This document shows, one piece after another, positions 53,097-64,000 of a stretch of 64,000 bases of DNA (position 1 is its first letter; every line of letters begins with the position of its first letter). The position numbers and the translations under genes were made by a program. The DNA comes from Ridgeia piscesae (taxonomy: Eukaryota; Annelida; Polychaeta; Sabellida; Siboglinidae), in the NCBI GenBank assembly GCA_025642075.2, contig JAODUO010000072.1, positions 121,001 to 185,000 of the forward strand, read 5' to 3'. A model generated the notes under the pieces. The model was not told the DNA's origin, did not search any database, and saw only the letters and a list, made by a program, of their open reading frames with translations.

Positions 53097-53430
53097 CCGG
53101 CTAATGTGGCCAATGATCAGGGTTGGGTGAAGAATCTTCCCCTCTTCAGCCAATCGCTAGTCAAAGTCTGCAATCTTTAACTACAAGTCAAAAACAAATT
53201 AAGAAGGCCTGCCATACACACTCGTCGTTCTTGACAAAACATCACATAGACGGTATTGTTGCAATGTTAGATGTCTCAAATGTTGACAGCGTATGTGTGT
53301 GATTAAAAAGGAGCGACCAGTTTGCCTTGAAACAGGGGCATTTATCGATGGTTCCCCTCACCAGAGGCCATCTGCCTGATAAGGTCACTGGGTTTGCTGA
53401 AGAGTTGGCCATATAAGAAGTTGACTACAT
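52986..53430. mobile_element. Putative pogo-like MITE
   Basis: The left end CAGTAGTCCCCTTCTTATAC at 52986 pairs with a diverged inverted end, GGCCATATAAGAAGTTGACTAC, finishing about 53430. The roughly 445-bp interior has no coding sequence. If the pairing is right, this is one complete non-autonomous element overlapping the right arm of the inverted repeat. Confidence 0.5.
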
Positions 53431-55013
53431 GCATACACTTTACAAAATACATTTTCTAACACTCCACTGGTTTGGGGATTATGACCAACAGTCAAGAATT
53501 AATAGTAAACACCTCAACATATAAACACGCGTGCGCGCACACACAATGGATTGTAAGGGATGGGAAGATATAGTAAGGGATGGCCACCGAACTTCCAACC
53601 TATTTCGGGAAGGAGATGTGATTTCCCAGTGCTTCAACAGTGAAACGAGTTTACTCTCCTCCCAACCATGAACCATAGGAGCCAGAATATTTTATAGTTG
53701 GAGCCAGAATACTTTATAGTAGTTACTTTATAGTAGTTATTACACGGGTACAGGGGCGGGTCTTGAGAAGTTGTCTGGAGGGACGTCCATCTTCTTGAAT
53801 ACACAAGACAGTGTATTCTATATGGAGGAGACATCCACTTGAAATTGGGTGGACTGAGCCGGAGCGGAGCGTCTTCACGACGCGAAATCGGAATGGCGAG
53901 GGAGGGTAACAATTGCATGGTATTGTTAAAGAAAATTGCGGCGATGTTTACGTTTCGCTGTCGGCCCTTACTCATATCGGAAAACAAGACAGGAAGTGGG
54001 AATTGCTATTGAAATATGATCACGCCGACGTTCACAACTTCAAGACTTGTAGGGTGGAATATATATGCGGAGGGGGTGTCACTTCAGATTCAAAACGTGT
54101 GAGCTAGGGCGTGGTTTTCTAAACCAAACATGGAACGCCTCAATTTCAATGGATTAGGCACCTGATTGTGGAGTAGCTATTTATACCCATATGACAGACA
54201 GCGCCGAGAGTCGGCCAGTGTCGATGTATTGTATCGCTTCAAACGCATTTGCAGTTACCGGAACTTCCGCGGACATATTCACAACGGATTCTGATTTTTT
54301 CCAATTACAAAACACTGTCCCAGGCAGCCTCCTAGCGATTATAACAAGTAACGTCGTTCCGTGCTTAACCACTACGCGCCGCCAGTTAAGCGGCAACTGC
54401 GACCAACATAAGCCAGCTCGGACATAAAATTATAAACAAACCACACGTGCCTGTATAAGAGAGATACAGAAGTTCGAGTTTGTCATATTTTTTTATAATT
54501 TATGTAAATAGTTTTATTTTTTTAATCTTTGCCGGCATGACCAATTTTAATGAGTTTTCTTTGTGGCATAAAGACAGAATTTAGGAGTATTTGCGTATCA
54601 GAGAGCTGCGCTAGCGTTTGGTCCACCCATTATTAATCATTATTAATTATTATTACCCAGCAAACATACCAGTATTGGGCCAATGCTGGCGTTATACTAG
54701 CGTGTATCGTTTGTACCGGCAACGGTACAAACGGTACTGAGCCAGTACTATAAGCCAGTACACCGGACAGACTACAGACAAAGTGGAGTTATAGAGGCTG
54801 CAGCACTGGCACTGGGAGTGGGATGATTCAGCCAACAACGGATTCGGCCCATTGGGTCGAATATCGTCCGTTTCTGCAATCGTCGAAGTTCGGGCTATTT
54901 GCGCTCGATCGACAACAGTGGAGGCAGGCAGGCGTTCACAAAGGAAAGAGCCATATTGAAAAGATATCACAAAAATACCAACACGATCTCAGTCTCGATC
55001 CGCCATAGCCTTC
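53431..55013. other. Intergenic DNA, no recognised gene
   Basis: A CpG-containing stretch at 53740-54430 could be a promoter or decayed gene, but no open frame in it resembles a known protein. The minus strand near 54330-54390 has a tRNA-like GGCGCGTAGTGGTTAAGC string, perhaps a SINE head. Confidence 0.35.
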
Positions 55014-55395
55014 CACTGAGTGAGTGAGTGAGTGAGTGAGTGGGTGAGTGGGTGAGTGGGTGGGTGGTGGTGGTGGGGGGGGGAGAGAGGAGGAGAGTGG
55101 ATAGGGGTGGGTGGGGTGGGTGGGTGGGTGGGTGGGTGAGTGAGTGAGTGAGTGAGGGAGGGAGGGAGGGAGGGAGGGAGGGAGGGTGAGTGAGTGAGTG
55201 AGTGAGTGAGTGAGTGATGGTGAGTGAGTGAGTGAGTGAGTGAGTGAGTGAGTGAGTGAGTGGTGGGTGTGTGGGCGGGAGAGCGAGCGAGGGAGGGAGA
55301 GAGGGAGAGAGGGAGGGATCGACGAGCCAGTCAGCAGCCAGCGCGTGCGTGCGTGCGTGCGTGGGTGCATGCGTGCGCGCGCTTGCTTGCTTGCT
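55014..55395. repeat. G-rich simple repeats (TGAG)n, (GGGT)n, (GGGA)n, (GTGC)n
   Basis: Blocks of GTGA/GTGAG, GGTG, an uninterrupted run of ten G, GGGT, GGGA and GTGC units run together. The plus strand has many runs of three or more G and could form G-quadruplexes. The open frames here (Ser/Leu/Pro/His-rich on minus) are low-complexity artefacts. Confidence 0.95.
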
Positions 55396-56189
55396 TACAT
55401 ACGAGCTTATATGTGCCTGCGTCACTGCGTGTATGGATAACACAACACTTATAATTTTAAAACACAGCTTAGATTAAAACATCATCATCATCGATCATCA
55501 TAACAAGTTGTCTAGTTTTGGCAAAATAGTTACCAATACTTGTTTTAACCATGTGTACAGTGTAAACACAGGCAGAACCACGTGGAAACATGGCCACGTG
55601 TACCGTGTAAATAGTGGCTGTCCCCGTGGATACATGCTGTATGCTCATTAGTCGAAACAATTCACGTTGCTTACCATGCATCCCGTGATTCAAAACGTGC
55701 AGAAGTCGAAAACACGCAAACAAGGTTTTAGTTTATTAATTAATACGTTGTATACTAATTCTATGTAGAATAAATTGGGAAATATAACCTAATAGGTGTT
55801 GTTTAATTGTTTTGCTAGTCGTCTAATCTGCACCACACAGCTAGTCATCTATCTCGTTGTCATGTAACCCTGGTCACCAGAGGGCACTAGTGTGTAAAAT
55901 CACGCCCAGCTTGACAACCTGTTACGCACGTGTATCCTGGGCCAGCGACCAGTCAACACCTAGTATCGGGACCCAGTAGTAAATTATCGCCAGCGGCCTG
56001 GTAAGATTGTTTTCTTGCATTTACATTATTAGTTGTATGTATGTGTTAAGTTTCTTGTGTTACATGATATTGCATGTTATTATATTTGGATATGTCATCA
56101 AGCTACACATTATAACTAAAATGTCATACTTTATACGTTGGGAAGGGCGTGGCAAGTGAATGTATATAGCCTATAGGGCGTGGCAGTTC

Positions 56190-56338
56190 AGGGGTGCGTG
56201 CGTGCGTGCGTGCGTCGTGCGTGCGTGCGTGTGTGTGTAGTACACGTTTCTACTTCATGCAATAACCTTGAATAAAGTTGTCGACGTTACTTTGGGTTTT
56301 GATATGTTCTGTCACACCATTACATATTTCGTAATTTA

Positions 56339-56417
<79 letters not shown>

Positions 56418-56462
56418 TGCGTGATGCGTGCGTGCGTGCGTGCGTGAGTGCGTGAGTGCGTG
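56190..56462. repeat. (TG)n and (GTGC)n microsatellites
   Basis: A short GTGCGTGC tract at 56190-56240 precedes a run of about 30 TG units at 56341-56400 that continues as GTGC repeats to about 56462. Alternating purine-pyrimidine of this length can adopt Z-DNA. Confidence 0.95.
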
Positions 56463-57714
56463 TGTAACGGCAGTACTTAGGTCTACCGGTTTACTTTGCC
56501 AAATACTCATTCCAAATATGTAATTCGATAAAAATCCGGTCAACTACCAATCAATATCTGTAATATTTCAATAAACATGATACGCCAAAACAATTATGTC
56601 AGTGCTGCATATTACGGGACAAAACATAGTTTACTTTTCTAATAATGCTACCTCCATTATAAGAAACTTAACATTAAATGATTACTCAACCCTTCTCTCT
56701 CCCTCACTCTCTTGCTAACTCCATCCCTTCCTACCTTCCTCCCTCCCTCCCTCTCTCCATTCCTCTCCCTTTCTCTCCCTCTCTTCCTCCGATCCTCCCT
56801 CCTCTGTCTCTGCGTCATACAATAATACCTTTCCCGTTTTCCCTATTCTTTCCCACTCTTCTGTACTCGTCTACACCCCTCTTCCTAAAAAAAATTCCCC
56901 GCCACTCGTTTTTTACTCATTCTCTCATTCTCATTAAGTCGCACATTGATTCGGTCATGGCTATTTGCACATATTAACACGAACGTCGAAGCTATTTTGT
57001 CATACAAAGCAATTGTGTAATACCCCTGCCATTATCACAGTTTAACACAGACAATGCAATCCGTCAATTGGTGTTGGACATTCTAGGCATAGCCTGCCGC
57101 ATCATATAATGGTTTTATTGCTTGCACGTGACAGGTATTTCTATTAACAAATGATTGAAGGGTGCAACGACCAATAGCATGGAATTGTTGGGGGTCAAAA
57201 CGTAGTTCTTCCGGTTAACAGTGCAATGCCAACTTCATATGTTTCTTGTTTTGTTCGAGTGCAGCAGACAATGCACGTTTGACGCTCTATGTAGTGTGAC
57301 AGTTGGTTGGTGTCAGCTAAACTGCACACAAGGTGCAGTTTAAGATGTCAGCAGACACTAGGATATCAACATACGCCGAAACACAACGAGGACGGGCACA
57401 GATTACACGATGCAGTTACTCGAAGGTATGAAAGTTTGTGGTGGTATTTAGAAAGACAACTAATGGTCGTACCTTCCATTATTGTCATATTATCATATTC
57501 GTGATTCTATTGTAATTCTCTCTATCATAATGTTACCTTTAACAGCATCACACAATTACAATGTGTTCAGAATTGCTTAGCAAGGATTGTGACCATATCT
57601 TGAAGATCTTAAAATTCATTGCTTGCTCCGATGAGAAAGGTTGCCTAGCTTCGATCATTTCTTTATGATCTAGTTTTTGTCCCTGAAGTCAATACCATTG
57701 TTGGGACAAGTGCG
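56463..57714. other. Intergenic DNA, no recognised gene
   Basis: A pyrimidine-rich block (56690-56890) and ordinary DNA fill this interval. A possible ATG-to-donor segment (57345-57425) is discussed under rejected items. Confidence 0.35.
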
Positions 57715-58460
57715 TTTGCCTGTTTAAGCTAACAATTATGTGGAAAACAAAATTATTATCACATGCTGATCGGTGTTGATAATATCTTAAATTAAATAAA
57801 TTGGCTTAGTCTACATCTGTTATATGTTTATTATTTTATGTTATGTATTCTTGTTTACCAATTTGAGTTATATGGAATTATGCGAATTATGTATCAACAT
57901 TTAAAGTAATTCCTTGTTACATTTTATGAAGGACAAAATGGCGACGATGTGTGCGCCATCTTGGTTTCACGTCGCCTGTTATAAAACATTCCTATCCATA
58001 AATCTGCATGGATGAATAATTATAGGTTCACATGTTAACATGTTTAATGTATCATATGATATAATATCACATATAAACGATGTTTTTGCCTGTTTAAGCC
58101 AACACGCATGTGGAAAACAAAATTACGATCATTGCTGATTGGTGTCGATAATATCTTTAATAAAATAACTAAAGTTGTCTTAGTCTACATCTGTTAATTA
58201 TATGTTTATTATTTTATGTTATGTATTCTTGTTTACAAATTTGAGTTATATGGAATTATACGAATTATGTATCAACATTTGAAAGTAATTCCTTGTTACA
58301 TTTTATGAAGGACAAAATGGCGACGATGTGTGCGCCATCTTGGTTTCACGTCTCCTGGTGTAAAACATACCTATCCATAATTGTGCATGGATGAATAATT
58401 ATAGTTGCACATGTTAACATGTTTAATGTATCATAGGATATAATATAACATATAGACGTT
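57715..58460. repeat. 370-bp tandem duplication
   Basis: TTTGCCTGTTTAAGC and the following roughly 370 bp occur twice, from 57715 and from 58085, with about 93% identity. Each copy holds AAAATGGCG...CGCCATCTT, an inverted pair. There is no coding potential. Confidence 0.9.
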
Positions 58461-58823
58461 GTTTTAACGCCATTCTACAATACAAATAACTTCACTGGAA
58501 ATAGTTATATCAGTTTAAGTTAAGACAAGTTGACACCACAATCTCGCCAGTCAAACACTATATGGTATATAAAGAAAGGAAATTGCTACTATAATTGTAA
58601 CTGATGTGTATTCGATGCCTTGTGGCAAAGGGTGTATCACGTGATGCTCGCAATATGGAGGGTCACATCCGGCAATGGAACGCCGGGCTTAGGGGCAGAT
58701 ACTCCCTCCCTTTCTCGTAGCACAGTGGTCAGTTGTGAGGGTTGAAGGTCGTGACCAAAGCGGAGTCCCGAGCCCAAGTAGATACATTAGATACCTTACT
58801 ATGTACTAATGTACTATAGGCAG

Positions 58824-59566
58824 AATGTTCCCAGTGTCTCCCACTTCCGGATACTCTCTTTTTAAATTATATAAATATTATAAATTACATAATTTCATGG
58901 ATTTTATCTTTATTCAGTTTTTTCACGATAAACTTTTAATTAATTCGTTCTGCGTTTTGTTTGTGGAAAAATATATTTTTGAAAGATATAAAATGCTTGA
59001 ACCTGTAATAAATAGTAGTTACTGCTTACCTATATCTTGGAGGACTTTCATGTTGTCTTTAAAATACATCTATGTATTGATGGATTTTTATTATTTTGCT
59101 TTTGTTAATTATATTTTAAGAACTATTAGAAGGCCACCTCGCACAAAGACACTGAACAAGAAAAAAAGGATATGGGATAGAGCAGGAGAATATGGCCACA
59201 AACAGACACCTTGAACTGGAGAAATGAGCAGAGTGAATACAAATTGTTACTTGAATGCAGTGCCACTAACAGTGTCACTCTTGTGAAGACACTAATTTGA
59301 ACAAGTCTACGTCAGTTCTATTATAAAGTTACATTGTATTAGTCAATAAACCAATGTCCTAACTATTTTACACATACATATCCCACATAAAACCTAATAT
59401 GTATTAAATGACAGATACCCTAATCATATTTGGGATGTCATTAGACATACAGAGGATAATCAAGTAGAGAAAATGCTGGATATTGTTAGCCAATGCAAAA
59501 TGCCCTGTTGTAATAACTACCATTAAGAACTCATGCTTGTGGTAAACAACTGCATCGGTTTTGTAA

Positions 59567-59575
<9 letters not shown>
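58824..59575. repeat. Segmental duplication, copy A
   Basis: This segment, from ATGTTCCCAGTGTCTC, shares order and sequence with 60387-60780 and 61317-62130, including CTATATCTTGGAGGAC, GAGAAATGAGCAGAGT and TGTATTAAATGACA. It is the most diverged of the three copies. Confidence 0.85.

Positions 59576-59630
<55 letters not shown>
59568..59630. repeat. (TG)n microsatellite
   Basis: About 30 TG units directly follow copy A and precede the SENP-like exon. Confidence 0.95.
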
Positions 59631-59714
59631 GTCTGTGTGTGTCTGTGCGTGAATATATAACTTCAGAAAGTATGTGGAACATGCATGCACAAACTGTTTT
59701 TTAAGTTAACATAC

Positions 59715-59789
59715 GTTGTCATTCAGCCATTCCCATGGCAAAAGTATGCGCAAATCTTTCTGCGTCATGGTGATTGCACCAGCTGTCAC
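59715..59789 (-). pseudogene. SENP/Ulp1-type SUMO protease exon fragment
   Basis: On the minus strand, 75 nt between a CCGTCTAAG acceptor and an AAC|GTATGT donor (phase 0 both sides) encode 25 residues, including ITMTQKDLRIL and PWEWLNDN. SENP/Ulp1 cysteine proteases, which process SUMO, start their catalytic domain with ITRKD...WLNDEIINFY, so the match falls at a known domain start. The next expected motif (INFY) and the catalytic His/Asp/Cys are not found in the window downstream on this strand. It is either one exon of a gene continuing beyond a long intron or a relic, possibly from a transposon-borne Ulp1. Its upstream side is a pyrimidine-rich minisatellite. Confidence 0.5.
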
Positions 59790-59802
59790 CTTAGACGGAA
59801 GA

Positions 59803-60390
59803 GACAGTGGGGTATGAGAAGATAGTGGCGTATGAGAAGATAGTGGGGTATGAGAAGATAGTGGGGTATGAGAAGATAGTGGGGTATGAGAAGACAGTGG
59901 GGTAGGAGAAGACAGTGGGGTAGAGAAGACAGTAGGGAGAAGACAGTGGGGTAGGAGAAGACAGTGGGGTATGAGAAGACAGTGGGGTAGGAGAAGACAG
60001 TGGGGTTGAGAAGACAGTGGGGTATGAGAAGACAGTGGGGTAGGAGAGGACAGTGGGTAGGAGAAGACAGTGGGTGAGAGGACAGTGGGGTTTGAGAAGA
60101 CAGTGGGGTATGAGAAGACAGTGGGGTAGAGAAGACAGTAGGGTGAGAAGACAGTGGGGTAGGAGAAGACAGTGGGGTAGGAGAGGACAGTGGGGTAGGA
60201 GAAGACAGTGGGGTAGAAGACAGTGGGGTAGGAGAAGACAGTGGGGTAGGAGAAGACAGTAGGGTAGGAGAAGACAGTGGGGTGGGAGAGGACAGTGGGG
60301 TAGTTGAGTACAGTGGGGTAGGAGAGGACAGTGGGGTAGGAGAGGACAATGGAGTAGGAGAAGATAGTGGGGTGGGAGAGAACAGTGTAT
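59803..60390. repeat. 18-bp minisatellite, array 1
   Basis: About 33 copies of GGGGTAGGAGAAGACAGT with variants TATGAGAAG and GAGAGG. On the minus strand it is an unbroken pyrimidine-rich tract (ACTGTCTTCTCCTACCCC) running to within about 15 nt of the SENP-like exon acceptor. Several units near 59920-60270 have small indels. Spurious Ser/Pro/Thr-rich open frames of up to 251 codons cross it. Confidence 0.95.
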
Positions 60391-60780
60391 GTTCCCAGTG
60401 TCTCACACTTCCGGATTCCCTCTTTTTTCTTTTCATTATCATGAACAAAATTAATAGACATATTATAAATTACATAATTTCGTTTTCTTTAAAAATGTCT
60501 GTTTTATCTCAGTTTCACGATGAACTTTAATTCGTTTTGTTTGTGGAAAATATATTACTGAAAGATATCAAAATGCTTGACCCTATAATAATATTACTGC
60601 TTAACTATATCTTGGAGGACATTCATGTAGTCTTTAAAATACATCTATTGTGTAATATGTTTTAATGGATTTTAATGATTTTGCTTGTTCATTATATTAT
60701 AACTATTATATTTTTTCATGTAGCGCTCATCTGTTAAGCCAACACATGGAAGACAGGTAAGAGGAAACAGAAGGCCATAG
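60387..60780. repeat. Segmental duplication, copy B (partial)
   Basis: It is nearly identical to 61317-61700, from TGTATGTTCCCAGTGTCTCA through ATGTAGCGCTCATCTG. It sits between the two 18-bp arrays, so array plus flank was duplicated as a unit of about 930 bp. Confidence 0.92.
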
Positions 60781-60816
60781 AACGAGGACTAAAAGAAACA
60801 AGGGAAATGAGGAGAC

Positions 60817-61318
60817 AGGGGTAGGAAGACAGTGGAGTAGGAGAAGACAGTGGGGTAGGAGAGGACAGTGGGGTTTGAGAAGACAGTGGGGTATGAGAAG
60901 ACAGTGGGGTAGGAGAGGACAGTGGGGTTTGAGAAGACAGTGGGGTAGGAGAAGACAGTGGGGTATGAGAAGACAGTGGGGTATGAGAAGACAGTGAGGT
61001 AGGAGAAGACAGTAGGGTAGGAGAGGACAGTGGGGTAGGAGAAGACAGTATGGTAGGAGAGGACAGTGGGGTATGAGAAGACAGTGGGGTAGGAGAAGAC
61101 AGTGGGGTAGGAGAGGACAGTGGGGTAGGAGAAGACAGTGGGGTAGGAGAAGACAGTGGGGTAGGAGAAGACAGTAGGGTAGGAGAAGACAGTGGGGTGG
61201 GAGAGGACAGTGGGGTAGTTGAGGACAGTGGGGTAGTTGAGGACAGTGGGGTAGGAGAGGACAGTGGGGTAGGAGAGGACAATGGAGTAGAAGATAGGGG
61301 GGTGGGAGAGGACAGTGT
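60817..61318. repeat. 18-bp minisatellite, array 2
   Basis: About 28 copies of the same GGGGTAGGAGAAGACAGT unit as array 1, with the same end variants (GTAGTTGAGGACAGT, GGACAATGGAGTAG). This shows that the arrays were duplicated after forming. No SENP-like exon flanks this copy. Confidence 0.95.
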
Positions 61319-62130
61319 ATGTTCCCAGTGTCTCACACTTCCGGATTCCCTCTTTTTTCTTTTCATTATCATGAACAAAATGAATAGACATATTATAAAT
61401 TACATAATTTCGTTTTCTTTAAAAATGTCTGTTTTATCTCAGTTTCACGATGAACTTTAATTCGTTTTGTTTGTGGAAAATATATTACTGAAAGATATCA
61501 AAATGCTTGACCCTATAATAATATTACTGCTTAACTATATCTTGGAGGACATTCATGTAGTCTTTAAAATACATCTATTGTGTAATATGTTTTAATGGAT
61601 TTTAATGATTTTGCTTATGTTCATTATATTATAACTATTATATTTTTTCATGTAGCGCTCATCTGTTAAGCAACACATGGAAGCACCAAGTAAGAGGTAA
61701 AGAGAAGGCCATCTGGCACCGAGACACTGAAAAAGAAACAAAGGAAATGAGGTAGATCAGGAGAACATGGCCGCAAATAAACACCTTGAACAGGAGAAAT
61801 GAGCAGAGTAAATAAGAATTGTTACATACGTGACTGGTCAGTCTCTTGACTGGAGTGCCACCAACAGTGTCACTCTTTACGAAGACACTAATTGGAACAA
61901 TTCTATTATAAATTTACATTGCATTAGTCAATAAAGCAATGTCATAAATATTTTACACACACACACCTCACATTAAACCTAATGTGTATTAAATGACACA
62001 TACCCTATTCATACAGAGGATAATCAACTAGATAAAATGCTGGATATTGTTAGGCAATGCAACGTGTTCTGTTGTATAACCACCATGAAGAACTCATGCT
62101 TGTACTGGTTTTGTAATTTGTCACTTTTTC
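61317..62130. repeat. Segmental duplication, copy C
   Basis: It contains the copy B sequence plus the further part shared with copy A (GGAGAAATGAGCAGAGTAAA, CTGGATATTGTTAG). It is the longest of the close copies. Confidence 0.9.
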
Positions 62131-62373
62131 AGGTAGAAACAATCATTCAAATAGGGTGTTTGACAGTCATGGTGACGGAGAATGTGTTTCCACAAAAGAA
62201 GAGTTCAAAAACGAATATTGTATTGTAATGCAAAAGCATTGTCAGTTGTTTGTCTTAACCATTTTGTTCACTTGGACAGTTTAGGGCAATATCGATTCAG
62301 TGTTGTGTGTGGCAGGTTCACACCCTGCTGGTGTTCCTTATGCAAACATTACATGTTGTGTGCACACGCATTG

Positions 62374-62376
<3 letters not shown>

Positions 62377-62407
<31 letters not shown>

Positions 62408-62440
62408 ATATATATATATATATATATAATAAATATAAAA

Positions 62441-62470
<30 letters not shown>
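62377..62470. repeat. (TA)n tracts
   Basis: Three TA runs are separated by ATTTTATATA and AAATATAAAAATTTATAT, and can fold on themselves. Confidence 0.95.
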
Positions 62471-62471
<1 letters not shown>

Positions 62472-63386
62472 AACACAAAGTTCGTTAATACAATATTAAT
62501 ACAAATGAGCGCTGCGATTGCAGTTTCATATAATTTCGTACAGTTCCCTATACCACCTTGTTTGCGGGAAAAAATCGCTGCAGGGCGAAATTAATATTGC
62601 GTGTGACGGTCTGGAATGTATATCCGGTACATGATGTCATTCCACGTATGCGCATGCGTGCGCGACTGACGTGACCTCAGGTGGCCGATCAACTTTGACC
62701 CTGACGAATGTCCCAACGACCTACGTTGCAGACTACAGTTTACGTCCGTGCACGTGTTCACGCCAATACAGTTACATACATCCCAAACTGACCGAGTATG
62801 TCATGAAAAAGCGGAGACTTGTAATTTTGATGGGGGATTGCATTAAAAGTGACCTAGAAAGAGTTAGGGAGAAGAATATAAAAGAGCAACATATAGAAAG
62901 TATTGGAGACTGTTGATCGTGAACTTAGTGAGAGCAGAGGAAGAAAAAACACAATGGAAACGGAAATCGTTGTCAACTTGATCACCCCTGACGACAGTGA
63001 TACCAAGACAATAACAACAAAATGCAATCTGACCCCAGTCTATCTTGAGCAGCTCAGATCGACAAGCAAAACACAAGGACAAAACTGAATTTTTGACAGT
63101 TTCTTTACAAATCTTAAACATTACATCACAACCTGAGAGGATGTCGATCAACTGTAAATCCAACACACAGCATTTCATGTAAGCATTCTACGGCGGTTCT
63201 AAGTATTGTAATTATAAAATATATACACAAATGCATCTCATTTCCATTCAATAGCTGCGGAATGTTCACCTGCTGATGTAGATGTACGGCTATTGTGTTC
63301 ACAGAAAGAGTAAACATTTTACAGAACATTATGACAACCTGACTGCATTCTCGTAAATAAGCTAATGGCTGATAGCATTATGGGCT

Positions 63387-63390
<4 letters not shown>
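62471..63390. other. Unrecognised region with moderate CpG
   Basis: The part 62500-62720 has several CGs and GCGCATGCGTGCGCG, like a small promoter. Open frames at 62671-62916 and 62903-63088 (both plus) encode charged peptides with no family I know; they could be one coding stretch broken by a frameshift, or chance. Confidence 0.25.

Positions 63391-63391
<1 letters not shown>

Positions 63392-63472
<81 letters not shown>
63392..63472. repeat. (TA)n microsatellite
   Basis: About 40 TA units with no interruption, the longest in the window. Confidence 0.97.
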
Positions 63473-63474
<2 letters not shown>

Positions 63475-63485
63475 AGGCTCAAATC

Positions 63486-63670
63486 ATCTTTCTTCCATTT
63501 CAAACCTTGGGCAAGTTCATTCATACCTCACTGTTCCACCAGTTAATAAATGAGTACATGGCTGTAGACAGTGGTGGATATTTATGTGTTGGTGTCTTTG
63601 TAGAATAAGTGCAGCATGGCTAAATGCTTCCTCAAAAGTCAACATGCCAGGGAGTAAAACATAAAGCAAC
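63486..63670 (+). mobile_element. SINE fragment related to 46542-46841
   Basis: AATAAATGAGTACATGGCTG, GCATGGCTAAATGCTTCC and GGGAGTAAAACATAAAG match, in order, the core of the SINE in vinculin intron 20. The tRNA-like head is missing or unrecognisable. Confidence 0.5.
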
Positions 63671-64000
63671 CCTCAAAACTTAATCTGGTTCACTAAACAA
63701 ATGTAAATTTACCGCACCTTTTTGTCACATTTACTGTTTTGGTTGACTACAAAAAAATCTGCCAACTATAAAAGTCGTGGTTGATGAGTCTGCACATAAC
63801 TCTCTCCAGCAGTGGTCCTTACAGACAGGACCATCAGGTTATGGTAGTCATGCAGAGAGGTCATGTTGCCTCCATCAGGACGCGAGTATCTTTACGTCAC
63901 CCATAAGTCACTTGTCAAGACTTCCTTGTCTGCTCACAGATGTGATTGAATCTTCTGCAAAACTAGATTTACTTAATGTGAACCTTTCAGGTGTGCTATG
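63671..64000. other. Right edge of window, nothing recognised
   Basis: No coding sequence, RNA gene or repeat is evident in this stretch. Confidence 0.4.

Noticed and set aside
54310..54390. tRNA gene on the minus strand (GGCGCGTAGTGGTTAAGC)
   Set aside because: Only an A-box-like string is present. No cloverleaf, anticodon arm or intact B box follows, so it is at best a decayed SINE head.
54936..55454. Open frames rich in SLTHSLTHS or ESERGREGG
   Set aside because: They are tetranucleotide repeats read as protein, with no real codon signal.
55880..56002. GC-richer segment ending GCCTG|GTAAGA, like a 5' UTR exon
   Set aside because: There is no coding content and no partner exon, so one donor motif is not enough.
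57345..57425. ATG with good context, 27 codons and a donor AAG|GTATGA (plus strand)
   Set aside because: It could be a first coding exon, but the peptide resembles nothing known and no second exon was found.
59706..61391. Ser/Pro/Thr-rich open frames of 200-251 codons on the minus strand
   Set aside because: They come from the 18-bp repeat. The repeat is low-complexity, both alternative frames are equally open, and only the 75-nt SENP-like end has family resemblance.
62671..63088. Two charged open frames that could be one frameshifted gene
   Set aside because: No recognisable domain and no splice structure. They are kept only as an unrecognised region.

Overview
The window is animal nuclear DNA. 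It is AT-rich, intron-rich and full of micro- and minisatellites, SINE-like repeats, foldback elements and MITEs. Its backbone is one complete plus-strand gene, the cytoskeletal adaptor vinculin, from the start codon at 1251 to the stop at 51084. I rebuilt 22 core coding exons by reading splice sites and phases; they total 2883 nt and encode 960 residues plus the stop. The protein has two rather than three central vinculin repeats, as I recall for nematode vinculin, so an invertebrate is likely. The repeat-rich style would suit a marine lophotrochozoan such as a mollusc, but I cannot prove the taxon.

Layout. 1-1250: 5' flank with a perfect CArG (SRF) box at 821-830 and a weak TATA-like element. 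1251-24107: exons 1-5 (talin-binding D1 head), with an 11.5-kb intron 2 holding a 7.5-kb 48/54/55-bp satellite. 26603-35193: exons 6-16 (rest of the head). 35516-43976: proline-rich hinge, with two constitutive exons bracketing five candidate phase 1-1 cassette exons. 45686-51084: tail exons 19-22, with a GC-AG intron and a candidate 24-nt microexon. 51085 to about 52500: 3' UTR with one AATAAA. 52500-64000: repeat-dominated DNA with inverted pogo-like ends, G-rich tracts, segmental duplications, and a minus-strand exon fragment of a SENP/Ulp1-type SUMO protease next to a pyrimidine-rich minisatellite.

Most striking pattern. In at least four introns of this one gene the tandem-repeat unit is a copy of the exon edge plus its splice site. 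Intron 3 has 19 extra 3' splice sites of exon 4; intron 5 has more than 20 extra 5' splice sites of exon 5; intron 8 has seven copies of the exon 9 start, five with a usable AG; intron 14 has three extra donors of exon 14. Further arrays lie beside exons 3, 6, 13, 17, 22 and cassette C4, and even the stop-codon region is locally duplicated. The gene thus carries arrays of decoy splice sites. Most would give premature stops if used, but one in intron 3 would add 31 codons in frame. Whether this is neutral minisatellite birth at exon edges or a splicing-control layer is open. I know of no description of it.

All exon calls rest on reading frame, splice consensus and remembered vinculin family sequence. 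No alignment or transcript data were available.
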